Of a stretch of 64,000 nucleotides of DNA, positions 11,305 to 21,947 are shown one piece after another. Position 1 is the stretch's first letter, and the number at the start of each line of letters is the position of its first letter. Both the position numbers and the translations under genes were made by a program. The DNA lies in contig CM041197.1 in the NCBI GenBank assembly GCA_023078555.1, positions 9,394,842 through 9,458,841 of the forward strand, given 5' to 3'. The notes beneath the pieces are model-generated. The model was not told the origin of the DNA, did no database searches, and saw nothing but the letters and a program-made list of their open reading frames with translations. This DNA comes from Ulva prolifera. Its lineage: Eukaryota > Chlorophyta > Ulvophyceae > Ulvales > Ulvaceae.

Positions 11305-12575
11305 AACATAAACACAAAAACTGAAGACAGGATGTCAACCTCCATACTGCGGCTGTTGCGGAAAAATAGCGGACTGCGGATGACCTCGCGAGCTGCGAGC
11401 TGCAATGGCATGCAAGTCTTCAGTACGGACTCTGTAAAGGGTTTCCTGCTACGCTTCGGGCCCAAATGACACAGATTGTGCCTGTTAAACTCTCCGAAGT
11501 GGCGTGCTTTGGGAGAGCCACTACCGTATGATGCAAGCACTGTAGCGTGGGCAGTTGTTTGGAAGTGTGGACATTGACACAGCTGCTGTGGTTCAACAGC
11601 TTGCGAGTTGTAAGTGTAGGGGGGTGGGCACTCAGCCCTCATGCACGTCCACCGGGAGCGCGGGCACCTCAGAACGCTCTGGAAAGCGCTGGGAACGTCT
11701 ACAGACTAATTAAAGCCTCCCGGGTGCCACTATACCTTTGTTCCAAGTCGCTGGGCAAAGTCGCACTTTTCCGGCATAATCGTATGCATGGCTGGGCATA
11801 AAGACAAGTTTTGCCCAACGCTGCCCAGCGCTCGCCCATTGGGCTCAGAACATCCATTATAGTTATACATGGCCCATAACTAGGTTGTCTTGGCATTTGG
11901 TGGTGCTGTGGGCGGTTCAGCAGCAGTTTTGACATATATGGGTCGCTGCACACCACCTGCAGCCTTCTTGGAAGCTACACTGCACGAAACAAGCACCATA
12001 CAAGTGTGATGTCAAGTATTGAGCTCTCCTGCTGATGTACATGCTGTAGCGCTGCCTCGATGGCTCAGGAAGCATTGTGCAGTGAGCAACACACTAATCT
12101 CAGACTGAGCAGTATATGGCTGGCTGCTCACATCAGTATCAAAGGCTGGGTGGTTTTCGAGCTAAATCTTGCTCGGGTCGTGTAACACTGAAAACATCCA
12201 GTTGTGTGACAATTAAACCGCTTCTGTGTGACACAAGATACATGTGTAGATGCCATGAGACCGTATGATGCTGCTGCGTCTTTCAATCGGAGACTTATCA
12301 ATTGTCGCGTCCGGTGTGGAGTCAGCTATGTTTTGTTGCAAGCCACTCCATGTGTGAGCACATGTAGGCGTGCTGACATGTTTGTGAACGTGCACAAGAC
12401 ATAGGTCTGATGCATCAGGTGATGTACCGCAGTGAGACAAAGCTGTTACATCATCATGGTATCATGGTATCATGGTATGCGAAAATTAAAGCAGCTTGCG
12501 TTGTGCGTCACTCTCATGGCATTGTGCACTGCACGCCAGATCAATGCTGAAGGCATGGCCTCAGCACAGCCTTTC
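11305..12575. other. End of duplication copy A, no gene seen
   Basis: From about 11600 to 11870 the sequence aligns, inverted, with the direct repeat at 12576-13807 (shared cctcagaacgctctgg and accgggagcgcgggc motifs). A short tandem atggtatc occurs at about 12456-12480. No coding signal was found. Confidence 0.45.
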
Positions 12576-13807
12576 CGTCTTGTGAATTCATAATCGGTGG
12601 ACCACGGCCAGTAATGGACTGCTTCTTGCCTAGTGGCCAGGTACTGATCGGAAAGTGACACGTAAACATCGCGCTGGTTGAGTCTGGATATCGAGCTTTC
12701 AGCTCGAAGCCAGGATGGTGTCCTCATCAACCTGTTCCGGCAGATTGACACAAACGCTTTGTAGAGTAGATAACAGACATAATATCCAGCAATGCATGCC
12801 TAATCGTGGTGATCAGCCCCGGCGAGCTGGTCGCTCGCCGTGGCCACGCTGACGAGTCGTCGCGACCCGTGCCGTCGAGTCAGACGGACTCTCAACAACC
12901 AGCTGACTTATCAATCATCACCAGTGACACATATTATGGTGTTTTCGAGGTGTTCTCGGCCCACCGAGCACAATGGGCATGCGCTGGGCGCCATTTGACG
13001 CCATTTGAGCCGTGCTGGGCAAAACAGCACTTTTGGTCAAGAACCCCTTGTTTCGCTGGGCATTCACACCTGTTTCGCCCAGTATGCTTAAGACCGATTC
13101 AGGTTGTTCTACTCAGTCTATAGCTCTTTAAAGCGTGTTCCAGAGCGTTCTGAGGTGCCCGCGCTCCCGGTGGACGTGCATGCAGACCGAGTGCCCACCC
13201 CCCTGTAAGTGTATCTCGCACACATTTTGAAACAGAATCAAAAACTTGCCTGAAAACTTTGATCCTCCTCCATATGGCCCGTCCTGGTCCCAACATCCGC
13301 GTGTCTGGCATCTGGATGCTTGGGGCTTCTGCTTTGTGTTCAGCCTGGCGTGTATGTTTCCGTTGTGGCGTTTTGCCATGAAACTGCCTGTGCTGGTTGT
13401 ATGTTTTCCTCGATGTGGGCTGAAGAGCACGCTGTCTGTTTTTTTATTTCTGCCACGCGTATGCACTGGCCTGTGCTGGTGTGAGTGCTGCATCGCACTA
13501 TCGGGCAGTGTGGGTGTCAAGGTGACGACAGAAGGATCTAATTACATGGGTGTAAAGTAAAGTAAACCTGGCTTTACATAGCCGCATCCTGAGGAGGACA
13601 TGGACCACTCCGAATGAACGGCACCACGTCTTGTGGGCCATTGCTTGGCGGAGCGCCGGAATAGCTGCTGCGAGGGTCCGAAAAAATACCAGAAGCAGAA
13701 GTCAAGAAAAAATGAACTGAGAAAAGTCGGAAAAACGAAGAGAAAATCGAAAGAGAACCAGGATTCGCCTTATTCCAACAGCCACATATGTATACACAAG
13801 CTCAAAC
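12576..13807 (-). repeat. 1.23-kb direct repeat flanking the transposon, left copy
   Basis: Nearly identical to 26973-28194, with an offset of 14397 bp. I see one base difference (aatgaactgag versus aatgcactgag) and a 10-bp extra segment, atatgtatac, close to the right end of this copy. Reversed, it is homologous to the UGE last intron at 36.9-37.4 kb and 10.35-10.85 kb, so it is host-derived and not an obvious LTR. Confidence 0.8.
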
Positions 13808-15471
13808 ACTATAGCTACGTGCATGTCACTCACCCTGGGTGCGCCACTGAGGGTGCGCGACGAATCCGCGATCTGAAAGTTCTTTAAAACAGCTCTAAAC
13901 GAGACGCAAATGCAATATTAAGATACAAGGTTCGATGTGGAACAATGTACAATCAATCCGGGGTGTGTTGGCGAAGGAAAGAGGTAGCAGTGTCACTTCA
14001 TGTGTGTGTGTGTGTTTGCATGATCATCGAGCAGCTCGTTCCAAAGACAGCGGGAGGTGCACAAATGACCCTGGCGAGATATATGATATCAATTCAGTTG
14101 TATTGACGCGTCGTTTCGAAGTGCTCTGCGATCGTCTGAACGCTCCTAGCCCCGCTACTCCATGGTGTGTCGCTGGGTATTGCAAGCGAGGCGAGCGTTC
14201 ATGTGGTCGTGCAGGGCTCACATGCAACATAAAACGCTCTGTAGTCTAACTAGCATGATTCCACGGGCGATTACTGGATACTGTTGTCCGCATGGTCGTT
14301 TCATCTGGGTGCTTGGATGTCATGCATGATTGAACATCACGACAACATTTGGCCACCGAATCATCGATTTCTGTTCCGGAGGCATCCAGAAGTCAAATTT
14401 AACGTATCTATGTATTTGTGTGTGCAGCCCTTTGATTCTCTCCATGATTATCATTGTAGTTGGAGCGTTGCAAGTGTAATGGCATACTGTATCATACCAA
14501 GTCGGCACCTCCCCCGGCCCACTAGGTGGACTGGAAACTACATCCATGAATAGCTGTGACAGTGCGTGAACACTGCTTGGAGTAAATCGATATATCTGTG
14601 GCGCCTCGACCTTCAGGTAGCAGCGTGGTGGTTGCATGCTTGTGTCGAGTGATTCTGTGGGCCCGTCGCCGGTCACAATACTACGGCCCACGAGTACCAA
14701 TATTCATGCATTAACGAAAATGTGAGGTGCTGCCTTGCTTTGCGCTGAATAGTCCAGCTTGTCGCGCGTGCGGTGAAACTGTTGCACGTCCACCACTGCG
14801 TGCCGGATTGTGCGGATGCGGTGATGTATTCAGATAGTACCTTTGAGGTCGTATGAGTTGTTGGACATCGCATCAGTAGAGTGCACGATGTGCATCTGGG
14901 TTCTTACGTTGTCGCTCACTTCCACTTGCGCACTTAAACGCATGCCGGCTCCCCCCGAACGGTCGCTCACCCGCCAAGTTCGCCACTGCACGTGAGCAAC
15001 CATCGCAGGGGTGCGCGTCGCAGGTGCGCAAACTGTTGATTGCAGCTGAAATTGGAAGGAATTGATCGCGGTAATGCTGCTATTGTTTATCTGGGCATGT
15101 ATGCTTGTTGTTACAACGTTCACTGCCCTCCACCAGCCACTATCTGCCTGCGCGGGGGTCCCTCTGCGCCAATCCCCACACAGGCGCCACACAGACAATC
15201 CAGTCTAAAGCAAGTATAGAAAAAATGAAGATTGATAGCGCCACTGCCTTGACGTGCGGAGTCCACAGCACTGCGGACTCTTGTTGTGTGTTGCTGCCTC
15301 CGTACGTTTGCAGGCTGCATCAACGCTGACATCAGCAACAATTAATTGCAACTGCATGTTTAATTACGTCAACGTAAGATCCTGCATGCGTAAAAGTAGA
15401 CATGAGAGCAGGTGGTTAACCAATTGGCACATCTGGAGGCTCTGAGATGCGTACTTAAGGTGCACTGCTTT
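13808..15471. other. Transposon left subterminal region, no gene seen
   Basis: AT-richer DNA downstream of the accessory gene, with scattered short ORFs only. It contains a (gt) run near 14001. It may hold the subterminal transposase-binding sites expected in this transposon type, but no clear repeated motif was found. Confidence 0.4.
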
Positions 15472-17727
15472 CTATGATTTGTTGCCTCGCTTAGGAGGCT
15501 TGCTGCGTCGGCTACTTGTCTGGCGTTTCCTCCTAGACGGGGCAACCGCAGCTGCTGGTGCAATCTCATGTTCCTCGGTGTCTGGCTCCTGCAGAGCCAC
15601 CGGCTATGCTGTGAAGTAAGTGCAGCACTCGAGTTTGCCTTGGGGACGGGCACAGGCATGAGTAGTCACATCTGTCCGGTGCACTCATAAACAGCAGTGG
15701 ACATACCGCAGCAGTTTCATCATCACTTGATAGCTGGGTAGACTGCTTTGCCACGCTGACCACCTTGCGCTGCCTCCTAGACGGGGCAACCGCAGCTGCT
15801 GGTGCAATCTCATGTTCCTCGGTGTCTGGCTCCTGCAGTGCCACCGGCTATGCTGTGAAGTAAGTGCAGCACTCGAGTTTGCCTTGGGGACGGGCACAGG
15901 CATGAGTAGTCACATCTGTCCGGTGCACTCATAACCAGCAGTGGACATACCGCAGCAGCTTCATCATCACTTGATAGCTGGGTAGACTGCTTTGCCACGC
16001 TGACCACCTTGCGCTTCCTCCTAGACGGGGCAACCGCAGCTGCTGGTGCAATCTCATGTTCCTCGGTGTCTGGCTCCTGCAGTGCCACCGGCTATGCTGT
16101 GAAGTAAGTGCAGCACTCGAGTTTGCCTTGGGGACGGGCACAGGCATGAGTAGTCACATCTGTCCGGTGCACTCATAAACAGCAGTGGACATACCGCAGC
16201 AGTTTCATCATCACTTGATAGCTGGGTAGACTGCTTTGCCACGCTGACCACCTTGCGCTGCCTCCTAGACGGGGCAACCGCAGCTGCTGGTGCAATCTCA
16301 TGTTCCTCGGTGTCTGGCTCCTGCAGTGCCACCGGCTATGCTGTGAAGTAAGTGCAGCACTCGAGTTTGCCTTGGGGACGGGCACAGGCATGAGTAGTCA
16401 CATCTGTCCGGTGCACTCATAACCAGCAGTGGACATACCGCAGCAGCTTCATCATCACTTGATAGCTGGGTAGACTGCTTTGCCACGCTGACCACCTTGC
16501 GCTTCCTCCTAGACGGGGCAACCGCAGCTGCTGGTGCAATCTCATGTTCCTCGGTGTCTGGCTCCTGCAGTGCCACCGGCTATGCTGTGAAGTAAGTGCA
16601 GCACTCGAGTTTGCCTTGGGGACGGGCACAGGCATGAGTAGTCACATCTGTCCGGTGCACTCATAAACAGCAGTGGACATACCGCAGCATTTTCATCATC
16701 ACTTGATAGCTGGGTAGACTGCTTTGCCACGCTGACCACCTTGCGCTGCCTCCTAGACGGGGCAACCGCAGCTGCTGGTGCAATCTCATGTTCCTCGGTG
16801 TCTGGCTCCTGCAGTGCCACCGGCTATGCTGTGAAGTAAGTGCAGCACTCGAGTTTGCCTTGGGGACGGGCACAGGCATGAGTAGTCACATCTGTCCGGT
16901 GCACTCATAACCAGCAGTGGACATACCGCAGCAGCTTCATCATCACTTGATAGCTGGGTAGACTGCTTTGCCACGCTGACCACCTTGCGCTTCCTCCTAG
17001 ACGGGGCAACCGCAGCTGCTGGTGCAATCTCATGTTCCTCGGTGTCTGGCTCCTGCAGTGCCACCGGCTATGCTGTGAAGTAAGTGCAGCACTCGAGTTT
17101 GCCTTGGGGACGGGCACAGGCATGAGTAGTCACATCTGTCCGGTGCACTCATAACCAGCAGTGGACATACCGCAGCAGCTTCATCATCACTTGATAGCTG
17201 GGTAGACTGCTTTGCCACGCTGACCACCTTGCGCTTCCTCCTAGACGGGGCAACCGCAGCTGCTGGTGCAATCTCATGTTCCTCGGTGTCTGGCTCCTGC
17301 AGTGCCACCGGCTATGCTGTGAAGTAAGTGCAGCACTCGAGTTTGCCTTGGGGACGGGCACAGGCATGAGTAGTCACATCTGTCCGGTGCACTCATAAAC
17401 AGCAGTGGACATACCGCAGCAGTTTCATCATCACTTGATAGCTGGGTAGACTGCTTTGCCACGCTGACCACCTTGCGCTTCCTCCTAGACGGGGCAGCCG
17501 CAGCTGCTGGTGCAATCTCATGTTCCTCGGTGTCTGGCTCCTGCAGTGCCACCGGCTATGCTGTGAAGTAAGTGCAGCACTCGAGTTTGCCTTGGGGACG
17601 GGCACAGGCATGAGTAGTCACATCTGTCCGGTGCACTCATAAACAGCAGCGGACATACCGCAGCAGTTTCATCATCACTTGATAGCTGGGTAGACTGCTT
17701 TGCCACGCTGACCACCTTGCGCTTCCT
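15472..17727 (-). repeat. Tandem exon-intron array, 244-bp period
   Basis: Internal exons of 126 nt start at 17540, 17296, 17052, 16808, 16564, 16320, 16076 and 15832, separated by introns of 118 nt (gtatgtcc to ctgcag). All are phase 0, so any number can be included or skipped without changing the frame. The last unit is a terminal exon at 15588. The 3' end of the preceding exon (ending 17659) is also part of the repeat. In transcript order the basic motif reads K, K, K, Q, K, Q, K, Q, so from 16808 onwards the array is a 488-bp dimer repeat. Confidence 0.88.
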
Positions 17728-20092
17728 CCCAGATCCTGTTGACGCTGAGTTCACACCCGTTGGCCGGGCTGTAGCAGATGACCCCTGCAATGGCGACTTC
17801 CTTGGGGCATTGCCTCGACGGCTTCTTCTTTCTGCCCTCAAGTTCACTGTTGCTGCTGCTGCCTGCTGTGTAGGCTCCCCGTCTTCATGGTCGGATTCAA
17901 ACTCTGCTCCATCTGAATCTTCATCATCTGCCACGTCAGCCTCTTGGTGTGCCCCCAGGCTTGGTCTCAATGGAACTGTTGTGTTGAGAGCTTCAGTGAA
18001 GTTTATGAGCTCGTGCGGAGGTTGCAACCCATGGATCTTGAATAGGGCAGCCTGCGTGTATTTTCTTCTCTTGTGAGCGCCGTTCACATTGGTTTCGGTG
18101 CGTACCTAGTGACACAGGCACGACCGGGGCATCGCCCATGCATTCGAAATCGTACCACATATGGCACGATGCAATTCAGCATCAAGACACCCGCCACATG
18201 CAGGCGGCCTGACCTCGGACCTTCGATACTGGTGCGGGATGTTGGGGGCACCCCCTGTCCCGAGGGCTGGTTATCGGGCAACAGATCCTCGTCAGAATTT
18301 GCATCAATGTCCGTCTCGTCGGACTCGTGTGAGTATGCTCGCGACTGTCCATCAAATTGTGGCACTGGAACTGTCCATACGAGCAGGGGATGCCGTGTCT
18401 GGAAGAGCATGTAACCGGCGCTGACATTCTGACCGGATGCAGCAAAGAGCCTTTTCAGAGTAAACTCTTCTGGCTTTTCAAGCAGCTGTTTCTCTGTTTG
18501 ATTTTGAGGCTTTTGCAAAGAACGCTGTTGGTAGATGGGGTAAAGCGGAGACTTATCTGTGCTGTAGAAGGGGGTTCCCCAATCGTCACCCCATGCCTGT
18601 AGATTTTCATATTTCTGCAGCTCTTGCGTCGATTTGCCAACAGGCATGGTTGCATCGAGTGCCCCGTCCAGCGTCTTGTCAAATTGCAACATGTCTCCAA
18701 ACTCCGCTTTCAAAGCCCGCAGCCCCTGCATACAAGACGTCCTTGTACATGATCATGACATTTGCTACATGGAGCACAATTGTATCATGTGGTGTGGTGT
18801 CAGATATAGATCACGTACGACACCAGTCTTCTTGGATGTGGCCAATCCACTGACCGCTCTTCTGGTCTCTTCTCGGTACTTTTTCGCGCCCAGTGGCTTC
18901 TTGAAAGCTGCGAGCTCGTCAATGGCCTTTTGCAGGCCCTCGACGATCGGCTTTCGGTCATCCACCGAAAATTCCCATGGCTCATCTGTCAGCAAATCTT
19001 CCAGATTTTCAGTCCTCTGCAGGACCTGAGCCCATGATAAGAAGATAAGATCACATGAGGTCCGTATTTTTCTTGAATTGTCGGTGTCAATGACCTTGGA
19101 TACCTGTCTGAAAGCGGCCTTGGCTTCCTTGGCAGCATCGGGCTTGAGCTCATGCTCGCAGCATCTGTCGATGTATTGAAACACCATTCGCAAAATCTCA
19201 GTCCGGCTCTTCTTAATCGACCACGCATTTCGGAATTGCTTCAGGCCTTCGACTTCCTGCAGCAGCGCAGTTGCCTCGGTTGGTGTAGATTGCCCTTGGC
19301 GCCACCGGTTGCTCCTCCTCCTTCACAACATTCTGAATCGGCCATACCTCTGGCGTCAGCCTTGCGATTGCTTCCTCCAGATTCCATGCGTCAACCTCCG
19401 GATCCCTTAGCAGCTTGCGGATGAGGCTTGAGATCACAGCTCCCAAGGCAAGTGATGGGAGAGTGGCGAATTTCGAAATGGGCAGGTGCATGGCCGCATA
19501 AGTGAATGCTGCAACCGTAACGCGAGGCATGAAAAGTTGCAGCTTGATGTTCATTTCCTTTTCAGCCTGCAAGCACCGTGCGACTCATTCAACATCGAAA
19601 TTCCGATGTTGGATTGAATGCCAATCATCGGCTCCTAACAATCACGCGCTGCATGAACGAGATACGCCCGAAGACGATCACGGCACGCACATGAGCAGCT
19701 CTTCTCGCAATTCTGTTGCCGCTTTGATGGCTCTGCCTTGTCGGGGACGGCACAGTCTCCCCGGACCGCGGCGGATCTAGACGGATGACACCTGTCGTGC
19801 CGTGCACCGCATGTGGCCATAGCATTTTCTGCTCGTACGGGATAATGACTTGCGACTCGAAGATCTCATCTACAGAGTGGTCGTCGACTTCACGTGCGCC
19901 TGCAACGCTGTGATATAGCCGGAAACATCGTGAGTTGACCTTGCGTCCAAACTCGGCAGCACGACTGGTCAGGAAGTCTTCCTCCGAAACGTTCTTCCGT
20001 TTCAAAAGCGAAATATGCAGCTCCTTGTCATCTATCACCACGATTAGAGCTGTCAAGTCCCTCACTCGAGGAGGTGGCGCTTGCTCTGCCAT
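15472..20092 (-). CDS. Transposon accessory protein with tandem-exon C-terminus, unknown function
   Basis: The proposed start at 20092 opens MAEQAPPPRVRDLTALIV. Later exons encode QLFMPRVTVAAFTYAAMHLP (about 19.56 kb), QEVEGLKQFRNAWSIKKSR through KPLGAKKYREE (19.26-18.87 kb), GLRALKAEFGDMLQFDKTL (18.73 kb) and NGAHKRRKYTQAALFKIHG with an acidic stretch (18.09-17.66 kb). One junction near 19.3 kb needs either a ~50-nt intron or a frameshift. The 3' part has eight internal exons of exactly 126 nt and a terminal exon (15588-15472), each beginning EPDTEEHEIAP and carrying a basic RRKRKVV or RRQRKVV motif like a nuclear localisation signal. The terminal exon ends in a Ser/Arg/Lys tail and TAG. A nuclear, DNA-associated role is likely; no known domain was recognised. 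Confidence 0.55.
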
Positions 20093-21180
20093 GGCAACGG
20101 TCTCTTTGGAACGCGGCAGTTATAACGCCGCAATACAATTAGGATTGTACAGCTACAGCGAAGTTGCATGGCTTACGTGTGCCGTAGTCGCTGGTGCTGC
20201 TTTTGGAATCCAAACGCATCATTCGAACTGAAATTTCGAACAAGCGCGTGGACGTTGCCCGGTCCGCTATAGACACCCCCTCATCTCGACGTTGAACGGA
20301 CGCAAAATGTATGCGCCAAGATTGGAAACATGGTCACTCGCTGACGCTTTTGTGCATGATTACGTGCACATGCATTCTGAAATTGCCTCGCTCAGTCATC
20401 ATCGCCTTGCAATTAGTGATTGAACTGGTTGGCCTGATGCACTCGTAGCCACATCGACCTTCAGCGCACGATGCGTTGTACGCAAGTATTTCGTGTGCAC
20501 TCGTTTTCAAAATTATTTGACACGAGCATGAGTTTATAATCGACATGTACAATGTGAAATGGATAGTCAATAATTTTGAAAGATTGTGCACATCAAACGC
20601 AACTGGCGATATGTAGCGTCTAGCCTGCGCTGCAGTACTAGTGAGGTGCCTTCATGATGTTACTCCGGGCATACGGATCCATTCAGTCAACGATGTAAGA
20701 GGTACCTCTAATGAATAATGAATAACGATGGTATTTTGTATATCGACGTGTCTGTCCTCATTCACAACTGCGGGGACAATTGAGTGGATATCCACCTCGA
20801 CATGCTCATGGAATATGTCTGCACCTTTGCCACGTGCTAGGCTTCTGCTTATATGTGGAAGCATTGGTTTCCATGAGTCATGAACCCTTGTCTGCAGATG
20901 TATAATTGGCATTTTCTGCGTTTGTGTTGTTCCAACCTTACTCCTACGACTCCTCCTGTCGTGAGTGCAACATTCTCTACTACTCTTGGTCGTGCTTGAC
21001 TATGTACATACGTATCGTCCCTGCGTAGTGCAATAAGGCAAGTTGGTGTTTGTTCAAGCAACCAAGCGACGCTTGCAATGCAACACCGTGTACCAGGGGT
21101 ATACCCGCTCACTTTCACAATACTGAAAATCATTAGTGCACATAGTTGCCTCGATCATGCTGTGCCTGTATACCCATAGC
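20093..21180. other. Spacer between the two transposon genes
   Basis: No gene recognised. It contains the promoter side of the accessory gene (minus strand, start at 20092), and AT-rich stretches around 20500-20580. Confidence 0.4.
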
Positions 21181-21788
21181 ACTGCAATCTCACACTCCTG
21201 CGAGCCTGTCGCTACGGACAGCTCAGAGACTGCTTGGAATTTGGATCTCGACTTTGGCAGGCAGAGTCACCAGTATGTTTATGCATGGATGACAGAAGAG
21301 CAGCATCAGACCTTGATGCAGTGCATGGCCGTGTGCTGCAGTGACTTGCACGGTGCCCACAGCACTGCCATCTCACACTCCTGCTAGCCTGTCGCTACGG
21401 ACAGCTCAGAGGCTGCTTGGAATTTGGATCTCAACTTTGGCAGGCAGAGTCACCAGTATGTTTATGCATGGATGACAGAAGAGCAGCATCAGACCTTGAT
21501 GCAGTGCATGGCCGTGTGCTGCAGTGACTTGCACTGTGCCCACAGCACTGCCATCTCACACTCCTGCTAGCCTGTCGCTACGGACAGCTCAGAGGCTGCT
21601 TGGAATTTGGATCTCAACTTTGGCAGGCAGAGTCACCAGTATGTTTATGCATGGATGACAGAAGAGCAGCATCAGACCTTGATGCAGTGCATGGCCGTGT
21701 GCTGCAGTGACTTGCACCGTGCCCACAGCACTGCAATCTCACACTTCTGCGAGCCTGTCGCTACGGACAGCTCAGAGGCTGCTTGGAA
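21181..21788 (+). repeat. 183-bp tandem repeat, 3.3 copies
   Basis: Units start at 21181, 21364, 21547 and 21730, and the last is cut at about 21788. The period is divisible by three and one plus-strand frame is open through a unit, reading AISHSC, then FGRQSHQYVYAWMTEEQHQ. In units 2 and 3 tgcgag has changed to tgctag, which creates stops. A neighbouring gene on the plus strand was not found, so coding is unproven. Confidence 0.75.
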
Positions 21789-21947
21789 TCTCCCAAAGGG
21801 ACGAAATTGTGCTCATTGTGCCTTTGACGGCGACGGTGACAGAGATATGTCGGCTCTGAGGTTAATATGACACGGCCAACAGAAGCCCAAACACACGACT
21901 AGAAGCTATTGAGTTGTATTTTCTTTATGAATTACACAAGACCGTGA

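Noticed and set aside
15472-17727. CRISPR-like regular array
   Set aside because: The period is 244 bp with no unique spacers; the units are exon plus intron of one gene.
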